A stretch of 64,000 nt of DNA, taken from Streptomyces triculaminicus. GTDB lineage: Bacteria > Actinomycetota > Actinomycetes > Streptomycetales > Streptomycetaceae. The DNA lies in the NCBI RefSeq assembly GCF_017349075.1, contig NZ_JAFMOF010000005.1, positions 310,001 through 374,000 on the forward strand, read 5' to 3'. A program made the translations under genes and the position numbers. Shown one piece after another: positions 44,198 to 53,375 of this stretch. How positions within the stretch are numbered: the stretch's first letter is position 1; the number at the start of each line of letters is the position of its first letter. The notes below the pieces were generated by a model. That model had not been told where the DNA came from and searched no databases. It saw only the letters and a list, made by a program, of their open reading frames with translations.

Positions 44198-44863
44198 TCA
44201 GCCGGTCCGGCGGGCCAGTGTCAGGCCGTCCGCGACGGTGAGCATGACCGCCTCCGTGCGCCGGTCCGCCGCCACGTGCGCGTTGAACTCCCTGATGTGG
44301 GCGCCCGGGCCGCCGGTGACGGCCGGGTCGACGACCTGGCCCATGAACAGGACGTTGTCCACGACGATCAGCCCGCCCGGCCGCAGCCGGGGCACGATCT
44401 CCTCCCAGTAGTCGATGTAGCCGTCCTTGTTGGCGTCGATGAAGGCCAGATCGATGTGCGGCTCGGCGGGCAGGGCGCGCAGCGAGTCCAGGGCGGGCGC
44501 GATGCGCAGGTCGATACGGTCGGCGACGCCGGCCTCGGCCCACGCCGCGCGGGCGTGGGCCGTCCACTCCTCGGAGATGTCGAGGGTGATCAGCCGCCCG
44601 TCCTCGGGCAGCGCCTGGGCCATGGACAGCGCCGACAGGCCGGTGAAGGTGCCGACCTCCACGACGTGCCGGGCGCCGGTGAGGCGTACGAGGAAGGCCA
44701 GCAGCGGCGCCTGCTCCTCGGCCACCTGCTTGAGCGCGTCGCGGGGGAAGAGGGTGTGGGTGGACTCGACCAGGGCGCGCCGCACCGGGTCGAGCGGGGG
44801 GTTGTGCGCGAGGACGTACGCGTACAGCTCGGGGGTGAGCGGAGCGCTCTTGGTCTCGGCCAC
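44198..44863 (-). CDS. Class I SAM-dependent O-methyltransferase (CCoAOMT type)
   Basis: 221 residues. The SAM motif is VVEVGTFTGLSALSMA, followed by LITLDISEEW and the metal-binding region DLAFIDANKDGYIDYWE plus VVDNVLF. It methylates a catechol-like hydroxyl with Mg2+. GTG 44863 follows AGGAG; an earlier GTG at 44887 is possible. It lies 70 bases after the Ter-cluster HAD gene on the same strand and may modify that pathway's product (inference). Confidence 0.88.
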   Translation of the reverse strand: MAETKSAPLTPELYAYVLAHNPPLDPVRRALVESTHTLFPRDALKQVAEEQAPLLAFLVRLTGARHVVEVGTFTGLSALSMAQALPEDGRLITLDISEEWTAHARAAWAEAGVADRIDLRIAPALDSLRALPAEPHIDLAFIDANKDGYIDYWEEIVPRLRPGGLIVVDNVLFMGQVVDPAVTGGPGAHIREFNAHVAADRRTEAVMLTVADGLTLARRTG

Positions 44864-44933
44864 GGGGTCTCCTGGGTCTGTCAGCACCGGATGCGGCTAC
44901 CGGTCGACGAGCCTACGGGCCCCGGGCGCGGGT

Positions 44934-45767
44934 TTACGAGACCTCTGCCGCGACCCCCGCCGCGCGGGCGAAGGCCCGGACGATCTCCTCCCCCGCCGCC
45001 ACCCCGCGCGTCGTGAGCGCGGTGACGTGCGGTGCGTTCCAGCCCGCGTCCGCCAGCTCGCCGTGGCCCGGGCGCCAGCCCCGGCCGGCGGCCAGGAGCA
45101 GGTCGGCGTCCAGCAGCGAGTCGCCGGCGGCCAGGACCTCGTCGGCGCCCGTGCGGCGGGCCACCTCGGCGACCGCCGCGCTCTTCGTCAGCGGGCCCGG
45201 CACGGCGTAGATCTTGCGGCCCTGCAGCGAGACCGTCCAGCCGCGCTCTGCGGCCCACTCCGTCAGCTCCGTCACCCATCCCTCCGGCAGCAGCGGCCGG
45301 TCGACGACGAGGTAGGAGAAGAGGTCCGCCGCCGTACGCGCCTTGAGCAGCCACCGGGGGTCGGCGGTGCGCACCATGCGCGCGTGGACCTCGTCGAGGC
45401 CGGCGCACTCGGCGGCCAGCGTGCGCCGCACCCGCTCCCGCCAGCCGGCGTCGGGCTCGCCGCGCACCAACAGCTCGCCGCCGTTGGCGCAGATGGCGAA
45501 CTCGGGCGCGGGCCCGGGCAGCCGGATGCGTTCGTACTGCTCGCGCGTGCGGGTGGTGGTGGGGACGAACGTCACCGCGCCGGCCAGTTCGGCGAGCGCG
45601 GCGGCCGCGTCCTCCGTCATGTAGGAGAGCGGCTTCTGCTCGTAGGTCTCGACGCAGAGCAGGCGGGGCGCCTGGCCGTCCGGCATGGACAGGGCCAGCG
45701 CGGCGGTGGAGTAGATCAGGGTGCGGTCGAGGTCGCTGGCGACCAGGACACGGGAGGCCGTGGTCAC
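44934..45767 (-). CDS. HAD-superfamily phosphatase of the Ter cluster
   Basis: 277 residues. Motif I is ASDLDRTLI, motif II is VPTTTR, then KSAAV and motif IV is LAAGDSLLDADLLLAAG; this is a Cof/MPGP-like HAD with a C2 cap. GTG 45767 overlaps the stop of the phosphoribosyltransferase gene. In Ter-linked operons this HAD is predicted to dephosphorylate a nucleotide-like intermediate made by the neighbouring enzymes. Confidence 0.85.
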   Translation of the reverse strand: MTTASRVLVASDLDRTLIYSTAALALSMPDGQAPRLLCVETYEQKPLSYMTEDAAAALAELAGAVTFVPTTTRTREQYERIRLPGPAPEFAICANGGELLVRGEPDAGWRERVRRTLAAECAGLDEVHARMVRTADPRWLLKARTAADLFSYLVVDRPLLPEGWVTELTEWAAERGWTVSLQGRKIYAVPGPLTKSAAVAEVARRTGADEVLAAGDSLLDADLLLAAGRGWRPGHGELADAGWNAPHVTALTTRGVAAGEEIVRAFARAAGVAAEVS

Positions 45768-48217
45768 TTGGCGGCCACCGCCTTGCCGTCGGTGCCGGTG
45801 GCACCGCGGGTGTAGCGGGGGTGGATCAGGCCGACGCAGCTGTAGGGCAGGCCGTCCACCTCCTCGACGGGGACGCCTCGCTGCTCCGCGAGCAGGCGGA
45901 CGTGGTCCAGGTCGGCGCCGGTGCCGCGCCGGGCGAGGATCTTCCAGGGGATGCGCCGCAGCAGGACGCGCGTGGTCTCCCCCACGCCCGGCTTGACGAG
46001 GTTGACGTCGTCGATGCCGTACTCCGCGCTGATCCGCTCGACGGCCGCCCAGCCCGCCCACGTGGGCGTGCGGTCGGCGGCGGCGAGCTCCTTGGCCTCG
46101 CGGGCGACGGCCTCCTCGGCCTCGCCGAAGCGCGCCGAGACGGTGTCGAGGAAGGTTCGGGAGACGTCGGCGCCGGCCAGCTCGCGGTAGAACTTCGCGC
46201 CGTGGAAGTCGCGCGGCCCGACGAGGTCGGCGCGCAGGACCGTGCGCGAGACGAGGCCGGAGACGGTGGAGTTCAGGCAGGCCGAGGGGATGAGGAAGTC
46301 GTCGCGGGTGCCGTAGGTGTCCACGCAGTGCCCGGGGTCGGCGAGGACCGCCAGCCGCGGGTCGAACCCGGCGGGCGCGCCGGCGCCCTCGAAGGCCTGG
46401 GCCAGCTCGCGGGTGATGGCGCCCTTGCCGGTCCAGCCGTCGACGAAGACGACGTCGGCCGGGTCGTGGTGGGCGGCGATCCAGCGCAGGGCGTTGGGGT
46501 CGATGCCGCGGCCGCGCACGATGGACACGGCGTAGTGCGGCAGGTCCAGGCCGTGCGCGTGCCGCGCCCAGCGGCGCATCAGCACGCCTACGGGCGTCCC
46601 GGCGCGGGCGAGCGAGACCAGGACCGGGCGGGGCGATCGCTCGGCGAGCACCGTCTCGGTGACGACACCCACCGCGCGCGCCATGCGGTCGGCCGACGCC
46701 TCGAGGGCCGCGTGGTAGGCCGCCTGGTAGCGCTCGCTGGGCTGGTACTCCACCGGCAGCGACTCGGCGTAGTGCGCGCCGCCGCTCTGGATCGCCTCCT
46801 CCCGCTCCTCGGTGGGCGCCTCGAGGTCCACGGCGGACAGGTCCTGCAGCAGCCAGCCGACCTCGTCCGGGGCGTAGGAGGAGAAGGCGGGGCCGCGCAG
46901 CGGTTCGCCTCCGGCACGGTGGGAGGGAATCACGGCGAGCAGCACCTTTCGGGCGTGCGCGGCCAGCTGGTCCAGCAGACCGCCGGGAACGTGCAGTTCG
47001 GGGGTGTCGGCGGTGGAGTCGGTCACCACGACGACGGTGTCGAAGCCGGCACCGGCGACGTTGTAGGCATACCGCTCACCGGCCCCCTCCGGGGCGGGGA
47101 AGGCGATCCGCGAACGAATGGCGTAGCCGGGGTCGTCGACGGGCAGCACGGGGGAGCGAGTGGTGGTGGAGAAACGAACCTGGGCCGCCTCGCCAAGTGC
47201 GTCCTGCAGCGCCTGAGCCAGGCGCAGGGGGGCGTACATCAGCTCTTCGGTGCCGAGGAGGAGGACGCGCCGGGCCCCCGGCCGGAGGGCGGAGAGGATA
47301 CGGGCCGCCATGTCCGGCAACTCCGTCTCCAGCCGCACCCGGTGCTCCGGCGTGAAACCATGGCGGCCGCCATCCGGCAGGCCGACCGGCCACCCGAGCT
47401 CAACCCGCCGCGCTGGTGGGCAATCGTGCCGCAGGGCGATGGGGGCACCTCCCGGCGGTAGCTGGGGGAGGGTGGGCACCAGCGCACCCGCAGCCGGCGA
47501 CGACGCCTCGGCCACCAGCTCCTGCCCCCGCTCCAGCACCCCGTCCGGCAAGGACACCGTGCCGGACGCCAGCGCGACCAGATCGACCCGCGCACCCAGC
47601 CCGGCCGCGAACTCGTCCAGCCCCGCCCGGTCCCGGGCGGACCGCATGTCCACCAGCGCCACGACCACGTACCGCCCCCGTGGGAACCGCGCGTGGAGCG
47701 CCGCGATCGTGTTCAGTACCGTCCGCCCCGTCGAGAACTCGTCGTCGACGAGCACCAGCGGGCCGTCGCCCGCGAAGAAGTCCGGGTCCTCCGGCAGCAG
47801 CAGGTGCGACGTGGCGTGGCTGTGCTCCTCCTCGAACCCGCCGACGGACGGCACGCCGGGCACGGCCCGCCGGGTCGAGTGCAGGTAGGGGGCGAGGCCG
47901 ATGCCGTCGGCCACCGCGTGGCCCAGGCCCGTGGCCGTCTCGGCGTAGCCGAGCACCACCGCCCGTGCGGCGTCGGCGTCGCCGAGCAGGGCCCGTACGC
48001 GGCGGCCGAGGCCGGCGCCGGCCTCGTACACCGTCTCGGGGGACGCCGGCACGTGCTTGCCCAGCACGTTGGAGACGAGCAGGTGCGCTCGTTTCGGATT
48101 GCGCCGCAGGGCCAGGCCCAGCAGCTCCGGGAGGCGGGCGTCGCCTTCCAGCCCTACGCCCAGCCGGTCCGCGACCCACTGTCCCGACCACACCACGTGC
48201 GAACTCTCCTCGCTCAT
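45764..48217 (-). CDS. Large fused phosphoribosyltransferase/StiP-like protein of the Ter cluster
   Basis: 817 residues. The N-terminal about 250 residues are a PRTase domain with the PRPP loop VLVDDEFSTGRTVLNTI. A middle region (VLLLGTEELMYAPLRLAQAL) fits the TRSP domain. The C-terminal about 350 residues match the StiP/PRTase_1 type (LVSLARAGTPVGVLMRRWARH, DVVFVDGWTGKGAI, STVSGLVSRTVLR). These domains are often separate genes. ATG 48217 overlaps the stop of the CitE-like gene. The family was assigned by comparative genomics to a nucleoside-like metabolite pathway tied to TerD/TerC; no reaction is proven. Confidence 0.82.
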   Translation of the reverse strand: MSEESSHVVWSGQWVADRLGVGLEGDARLPELLGLALRRNPKRAHLLVSNVLGKHVPASPETVYEAGAGLGRRVRALLGDADAARAVVLGYAETATGLGHAVADGIGLAPYLHSTRRAVPGVPSVGGFEEEHSHATSHLLLPEDPDFFAGDGPLVLVDDEFSTGRTVLNTIAALHARFPRGRYVVVALVDMRSARDRAGLDEFAAGLGARVDLVALASGTVSLPDGVLERGQELVAEASSPAAGALVPTLPQLPPGGAPIALRHDCPPARRVELGWPVGLPDGGRHGFTPEHRVRLETELPDMAARILSALRPGARRVLLLGTEELMYAPLRLAQALQDALGEAAQVRFSTTTRSPVLPVDDPGYAIRSRIAFPAPEGAGERYAYNVAGAGFDTVVVVTDSTADTPELHVPGGLLDQLAAHARKVLLAVIPSHRAGGEPLRGPAFSSYAPDEVGWLLQDLSAVDLEAPTEEREEAIQSGGAHYAESLPVEYQPSERYQAAYHAALEASADRMARAVGVVTETVLAERSPRPVLVSLARAGTPVGVLMRRWARHAHGLDLPHYAVSIVRGRGIDPNALRWIAAHHDPADVVFVDGWTGKGAITRELAQAFEGAGAPAGFDPRLAVLADPGHCVDTYGTRDDFLIPSACLNSTVSGLVSRTVLRADLVGPRDFHGAKFYRELAGADVSRTFLDTVSARFGEAEEAVAREAKELAAADRTPTWAGWAAVERISAEYGIDDVNLVKPGVGETTRVLLRRIPWKILARRGTGADLDHVRLLAEQRGVPVEEVDGLPYSCVGLIHPRYTRGATGTDGKAVAAK

Positions 48218-49377
48218 ACGTCCTGCAATCCCGCCGCCAGCAGCTCGACGAAGCTGACGTCCTCGCGCGCGACGCCGAAGACCTCGGCGCGCCGCATGGT
48301 CCGCTCGGCCCAGGCCCGGTGCGGTTTCACTTCGTTCATCTTGTTCGTGTAGGCGGAGCGCACCACTCCACCACCGTCGCGTTCCGGCCGCAGGATGTCC
48401 TGCGCGTCGCTGAACTCCTCGTGGCTGACGACGGAGAGCGCGTGCACGGGGGCGACGTGCGTGGGGTGGATGCAGGTCTTGCCCTGCAGGCCGTTGGCGC
48501 GGTCGAGCTGGATCTCGCGCAGCAGGCCGTCCATGTCGTGCTCGATGAGCGCGGTGCGCAGGGCCTCGGCGGGGCCGGCGAAGGGGCTGCGGCGCAGCTG
48601 GGGCTTGAACATCCGCTCGGGCTGGGGGAAGTACTCCCAGACCGGGCCGCTGATGGTGAAGCCGCTGCCGTCGGCGCGGCCCAGCACGTTGACGACGTCG
48701 GCGATGACGGAGGCGACGAGCTTGACGTCGTAGGCGGTCATGTCGGGCGCCCGGCGCAGCCCGTACGCCGAGCAGAAGTCGGTCACGCCGAGCCGTAGCG
48801 CCAGCACCCGGTCGCGGTACTTGTCGACGGCGCGGGCGATGCCGGTCAGGGTGTTGGTGCGGGTCTCCAGGTGCAGGAGCTCGGGGGACTCGAGGACGGG
48901 CATGGCGAACAGCCGTCGGCCGCCCCGGGCTTCGGCCTCGGCGAGCGCCTCGAGGAAGGGAAGGCCGCGTTCCTCGGTGAACTTGGGCAGGACGAATCCG
49001 GACAACAGCCGCCCGGCGGGGCCCAGACGCCGTACGAGGTCGGTGATCTGGGCGGGTTCGCGGACCCGGACGAACAGCAGCGGCAGGTCGTCGCCGGCGG
49101 CGGCCAGCTCCGTGAACTGCCGGACGAGGTTCTCCTCCGCGCCGGCGACGTCCGCGTCGCCGATGGAGTCCTCGAGGCACAGCACCATGGAGACCACCCC
49201 GCGCCGCGCCTGTTTGTGTATGTCCCGGGCGAGGGTGAGGCGGGTGGCGGGGCTGTAGAGCGTGGCGCCGAGGGCGACGGCGAGCGTGGGGGCGGGGGAG
49301 TCGGCGGTGAACTCGCCGGGCTCCCTATGGAACAACCCATTCCGCACCGCAGACGCAAGGTGCCCGAAATGCCTCAT
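48214..49377 (-). CDS. HpcH/HpaI aldolase / CitE-like lyase of the Ter cluster
   Basis: 387 residues. Features of the CitE superfamily include SMVLCLEDSIGDADV (metal acid), LPLLFVRVREPAQI (phosphate-binding Arg) and GKTCIHPTHVAPV near the C-terminus. The enzyme probably makes or breaks a C-C bond using a CoA or keto acid. ATG 49377 has GGGGAGAGC upstream. It is the first of three overlapping genes (lyase, PRTase, HAD), implying coupled expression. Confidence 0.85.
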   Translation of the reverse strand: MRHFGHLASAVRNGLFHREPGEFTADSPAPTLAVALGATLYSPATRLTLARDIHKQARRGVVSMVLCLEDSIGDADVAGAEENLVRQFTELAAAGDDLPLLFVRVREPAQITDLVRRLGPAGRLLSGFVLPKFTEERGLPFLEALAEAEARGGRRLFAMPVLESPELLHLETRTNTLTGIARAVDKYRDRVLALRLGVTDFCSAYGLRRAPDMTAYDVKLVASVIADVVNVLGRADGSGFTISGPVWEYFPQPERMFKPQLRRSPFAGPAEALRTALIEHDMDGLLREIQLDRANGLQGKTCIHPTHVAPVHALSVVSHEEFSDAQDILRPERDGGGVVRSAYTNKMNEVKPHRAWAERTMRRAEVFGVAREDVSFVELLAAGLQDV

Positions 49378-49583
49378 CGCTCTCCCCGGATGCCGCGGCC
49401 TGGACGCCTTCCCACCGGGCCGGCCGGCACGAAGTGTGGCCGATTATCGTACGTCCGGAGGAGGGTCAAGAGTTCCCCAAGGACGTGAAAAACTCATGAC
49501 GGGCGTGGATCCGTCCGGTAAGCGGAGGAGGTCCGGGGGCCCTGCGTTGTCCGCCGGCCGCACGAGGGGGCAGGATTGCCGAC

Positions 49584-50491
49584 ATGACGCACGCCATGCT
49601 GAAGGGGTCGAACATCCCGCTGGAGGCCCCCACCGTACGGGCCGTACTGCGCTGGACCCCCGGCCCGGGCGTCCCGGACGTGGACGCCTCCGCCCTGCTG
49701 CTCGGCGACGACGGCCGCGTGCGCTCGGACGAGGACTTCGTCTTCTACAACCAGCCCCGGCACCCCTCCGGCCTGGTCCGGCACCTGCCCAAGAAGCGGC
49801 TGGTCGAGGGGGCCACGGACTCGCTCGAGGCCGACCTGACGGCGCTGGCCCCCTCCGTGGCGCGCGTGGTGCTGGCCGCCTCGGCCGACGGCGGCTCCTT
49901 CGGGCAGGTCAGGGACCTGTGCGTGCTGCTGTACGACGCCGCGCGGACGGCCGCCGGGACGACGGACGTCGCCCCCGTCGCCCGCTTCGACGTCACCGCG
50001 GAGACCGGCGACGAGACGGCCATGCTCTGCGGCGAGCTCTACCGGCGCGGCGACGCCTGGAAGTTCCGCGCGCTGGGCCAGGGGTACGCCTCCGGGCTGG
50101 TCGGGCTGGCCACGGAGTTCGGGATCTCGGTGGACGAGTCGGAGGAGGGCGCCGGCGCGGGCGCCTCCACGCCGGCGTCCGGCACTCCCTCGGCCATCCC
50201 GGAGCCCGCCGCCGATCCGCTGCCCGAGGCCGCTCCCCGGCCACCGCGCCCGCGCCCGGCTACGCCTATCCGCCGCCGCCCCCGGCACCGCCCACGGTCC
50301 CGCCGCAGCCGTCGTACGGCTACCCGCCGCAGTACCCGCCGGCCCCGGCGGTCCCTGCGGCCCAGCCGTCGTACGGCTACCCCCAGCACGGCACGCCCCA
50401 GCCCTCCTACGGCTACCCGCCGCAGCGACCCGTGCCCGACCCGGCCTTCCGGCTGCCCCCGCAGGGCCCGCAGTTCCAGCCCGACCGCTGA
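49584..50491 (+). CDS. Divergent TerD-domain protein with Pro/Tyr/Gly-rich tail, frameshifted in this sequence
   Basis: The N-terminal about 190 residues form a TerD domain (VPDVDASALLLGDDGRV, DEDFVFYNQ, ARFDVTAETGDETAML, WKFRALGQGYASGL). The acidic loop of canonical TerD (DNLTGEG-x-GDDE) is replaced by RHLPKKRLVEGATD, so one calcium site is probably lost. From about 50250 a different frame reads a clean PSYGYPPQ repeat tail ending at 50491. 49584-50491 is 908 nt, one base short. A missing base near the C4 run at 50234-50237 is the simplest explanation. It is divergent from the lyase operon. Confidence 0.75.
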
Positions 50492-50579
50492 GCCCGTCAG
50501 CCGCTGAGCCCGGCGACCGCCGAGTCCGGCGGCCGCCCGGGCCCGTAGGCCGCTGAGCCCATCGGCCGCCCGGGCCCGG
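50485..50579. repeat. Short direct repeats between convergent ter genes
   Basis: CCGCTGAGCCC occurs three times (50485, 50501, 50550). GGCCGCCCGGGCCCG occurs twice (50531, 50565). Together they give two diverged units of about 50 bases. The spacer has no gene. Confidence 0.6.
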
Positions 50580-50594
50580 ACTCACGGCCGCGGG

Positions 50595-51347
50595 TCAGAC
50601 CTTCGTCTTGTACCCACGCCCCCACTGCAGCCCCCAGCCGTAGAGCCGGTCCAGCTCGGACTGGAAGCCGTAGACGTACTTCATCTCCCGCCGCACGAGG
50701 ATCTCGCCCTTGACGTTCTCGATCAGCACCACGGCGCACGACCGCGCCTCGGGGGCGCGCTCGTGCAGCGCGACCTCGAGCCGGGGGCCGTTGCCGGGAT
50801 AGAGCGTCACCGTCGCGTGTGTACGGTCGAACGCCGGTGTGCCGTCGTAGATGTAGACGAAGATCAGCAACCGCTTGAAGTCGTCGCGGTGGTCCATGTT
50901 GATGTAGATCGTCTCGCCCGACCCCGAGCCGAACCGGTCGTCGCCGCTGAGCTGAACATACGGCGGCGAGTTGACGCTGCCCAGTATGTTGCCGAGCGGC
51001 TGGACTACGCCCTTGGACCCGTCCTGCAGCTCGTACATACAGGCGAGGTCCAGGTCGACGTCGACCATGGCCGGCCCCTGCGCCTGCACCACCTGCGGCG
51101 TGAACTTGCGCAGCGGGTGCCGCAGCGCGGACAGGCCCGAGCCGCCGGAGGGCCGCTCGCCGAAGTCCGAGGTGCGCATCCGCCAGGACAGGTTGACCCG
51201 CAGGTTCCCGGTGGCGGCACCCTGCTTGGTCAGCGAGAACGTGGGATGCCGCCTGGTCAGCTCGACCGAGCCGTTGGAACCGCCGGCGTCGAACTGGCGC
51301 GCGGCGGCGCCTCCCCAGTTGCCGAAGAGCTTCTCCCATACCGACAT
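50595..51347 (-). CDS. TerA-like tellurium-resistance family protein
   Basis: 250 residues. After SVWEKLFGNWGG there is a TerD-like beta-sandwich: VDLDLACMYELQDG, then SGDDRFGSGSGETIYI (acidic, Ca-binding type) and LLIFVYIYDG. A C-terminal YGWGLQWGRGYK follows. It belongs to the TerA/TerF branch. ATG 51347 has only a weak ribosome site. It is downstream of the TerC-like gene on the same strand. Confidence 0.82.
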   Translation of the reverse strand: MSVWEKLFGNWGGAAARQFDAGGSNGSVELTRRHPTFSLTKQGAATGNLRVNLSWRMRTSDFGERPSGGSGLSALRHPLRKFTPQVVQAQGPAMVDVDLDLACMYELQDGSKGVVQPLGNILGSVNSPPYVQLSGDDRFGSGSGETIYINMDHRDDFKRLLIFVYIYDGTPAFDRTHATVTLYPGNGPRLEVALHERAPEARSCAVVLIENVKGEILVRREMKYVYGFQSELDRLYGWGLQWGRGYKTKV

Positions 51348-51447
51348 TGCCGAAAACCCCCACATGAGCAGCACACATGCCACGGGGCGGCCGTGAGGTT
51401 GATCCTCGCGACCGCCCCGGTGAGAGCGTTCCTCAAATGTGCCGGGG

Positions 51448-52587
51448 TCACACCCCGGAGGAGACCTCGGCCTTCGCGCCGGAGCCGTCGCCCGGGCCCG
51501 CCTCCTTGCGGTTGCGCACCACGGAGGACCAGAACGACAGACCGATCAGCACAACACCGATCAGACCGGTGACGACCTCGCTGATCTCGTGCTTGATGGT
51601 GATCAGCAGGATGACGGCCAGCGCGCCGATGGCGTAGTGCGCGCCGTGCTCGAGGTAGACGTAGTCGTCCAGGGTCCCCTTGCGGACCAGGAAGACCGTC
51701 AGCGAACGGATGTACATCGCGCCGATGCCCAGGCCCAGCGCCATGACGAAGATGTCGTTGGTGATGGCGAAGGCGCCGATGACGCCGTCGAAGGAGAAGG
51801 ACGCGTCGATGACCTCGAGGTAGAGGAACAGGAAGAACGCGGCCTTGCCCGCCAGTCCGACGACCGAGGGGCCGCCCTTGGCGGACGCCTTCTCGGCCTC
51901 CTCCTCGGCCTCTTCCTCCTCCTGCTCCAGACGGTCCTCGAAGAAGCCGGAGATGCCGCCGACGATCAGGTAGGTCACCAGGCCGCCGATGCCGGCCAGC
52001 AGCACCGTGGTGGCCTTGTCGACCGTGCCCACGCCGTCGTGGACCGGAACGGCCGTGGCGAGGGTGGTGGCGGTGATGAGCAGGACGACCAGCGCGACGA
52101 CCGTGGAGAGCGTCTCGAGCTTGCCCAGCCGGGCCAGCGGCTTCTCCAGCCACGCCAGCCACTTGATGTCCCGGTCCTCGAAGATGAAGTCCAGGAAGAT
52201 CATCAGCAGGAACATTCCACCGAAGGCGGCGATGGCCGGGTGGGCGGCGGTGACCAGTTCCTCGTAGCGCGCCTTGTCGTTGATCGCGAGATCGACGGCC
52301 TCGAGCGGGCCGAGCTTCGCCGTGATCGCGACGATGACAATGGGGAAGACCAGCCGCATGCCGAAGACGGCGATGAGAATACCGACCGTCAGAAAGATCT
52401 TCTGCCAGAAGGCGTTCATCTTCCGGAGGATTCCGGCGTTGATCACCGCATTGTCGAACGAGAGCGAGATCTCCAGGACGGAGAGGATCGCGACGATCGC
52501 CAGCCCCTGCCACCCCCAGAGAACGCCGGCCAAGGCCAGACCGGCCGCCGTGATGGCGAACGACCAACCAAAGGTTTTCAGGAGCAC
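51448..52587 (-). CDS. TerC-like DUF475 integral membrane protein
   Basis: 379 residues with about nine transmembrane helices. The two TerC acidic motifs are LEISLSFDNAVINAG and VIDASFSFDGVIGAF, whose Asp residues are thought to bind metal. An acidic Glu-rich cytoplasmic loop (LEQEEEEAEEEAEKASAKG) separates them. It probably forms the membrane part of a metal-sensing complex with TerD proteins. It starts at GTG 52587. Confidence 0.9.
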   Translation of the reverse strand: MLLKTFGWSFAITAAGLALAGVLWGWQGLAIVAILSVLEISLSFDNAVINAGILRKMNAFWQKIFLTVGILIAVFGMRLVFPIVIVAITAKLGPLEAVDLAINDKARYEELVTAAHPAIAAFGGMFLLMIFLDFIFEDRDIKWLAWLEKPLARLGKLETLSTVVALVVLLITATTLATAVPVHDGVGTVDKATTVLLAGIGGLVTYLIVGGISGFFEDRLEQEEEEAEEEAEKASAKGGPSVVGLAGKAAFFLFLYLEVIDASFSFDGVIGAFAITNDIFVMALGLGIGAMYIRSLTVFLVRKGTLDDYVYLEHGAHYAIGALAVILLITIKHEISEVVTGLIGVVLIGLSFWSSVVRNRKEAGPGDGSGAKAEVSSGV

Positions 52588-52634
52588 TGGCTACCCAATC
52601 CTTCGCTGTTCGGGATGACCGCGCGGACGCGGCT

Positions 52635-53210
52635 TTACGAAACGTTGACCCCGAAGTCTAGGGCGATGCCCCGCAAGCCCGACGCGTACCCCTGACCGAC
52701 CGCGCGGAACTTCCACTCGCCCCCGTACCGGTAGACCTCGCCGAAGATCATCGCGGTCTCGCTGGAGGCGTCCTCGCTCAGGTCGTAGCGGGCCAGTTCA
52801 CTGCCGTCGGCCTGGTTGACCACACGGATGTAGGCGTTGCTGACCTGGCCGAAGCTCTGCCCGCGCACATCGGCCTCGTGAATGGAGACCGGGAATACGA
52901 TCTTGTCGCACACGGCGGGCACCTTGCCGAGGTCCACCAGGATCGACTCGTCGTCGCCGTCCCCCTCACCGGTGAGATTGTCACCCGTGTGTTCGACGGA
53001 GCCCTCGGGACTCTTGAGGTTGTTGTAGAAGACGAAGTACTCGTCTCCCAGCACCCGGCCCGCGGCGCACAACAGCGCGCTGGCGTCCAGGTCGAAGGGG
53101 GCTCCCGTGGTGGAGCGCGCGTCCCAGCCGAGGCCCACGGTCACGTTGGTGAGGTTCGGCGCGGCTTTGGAGAGGGAGACATTGCCTCCCTTGGCGAGCG
53201 TGACACCCAT
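52635..53210 (-). CDS. terD: TerD-family calcium-binding stress protein (copy 2)
   Basis: 191 residues. VTLAKGGNVSLSKAAPNL starts the domain. The acidic Ca2+ sites are in FDLDASALL and DNLTGEGDGDDES, and the core VGQGYASGLRGIALDFGV ends it. It is cytoplasmic or peripheral at the membrane, conferring tellurite and general stress tolerance. It is a close paralogue of the next terD (same length, most motifs identical), so a tandem duplication. It lies 47 bases before the TerC-like gene. Confidence 0.95.
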   Translation of the reverse strand: MGVTLAKGGNVSLSKAAPNLTNVTVGLGWDARSTTGAPFDLDASALLCAAGRVLGDEYFVFYNNLKSPEGSVEHTGDNLTGEGDGDDESILVDLGKVPAVCDKIVFPVSIHEADVRGQSFGQVSNAYIRVVNQADGSELARYDLSEDASSETAMIFGEVYRYGGEWKFRAVGQGYASGLRGIALDFGVNVS

Positions 53211-53251
53211 GATCTTGCTTCCTCCCCGAGTTCAGACGATTCGCCCGTGCG

Positions 53252-53293
53252 CGTCCGGCGCCGCACTCCCCGAAGGGTGTGCGGCGCCGGACG
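53252..53293 (-). terminator. Strong hairpin between the two terD paralogues
   Basis: CGTCCGGCGCCGCAC (53252-53266) pairs perfectly with GTGCGGCGCCGGACG (53279-53293), a 15-bp stem with a 12-base loop. It probably attenuates readthrough from the first terD into the second, or stabilises the first transcript. Confidence 0.75.
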
Positions 53294-53375
53294 AACAGCT
53301 CGCGTGCGACGGTCGGACGATTGTCGGACCGTCGGACGTTGACGCCTCTCAGACGTCTCAGACCGTCTCAGGCCG

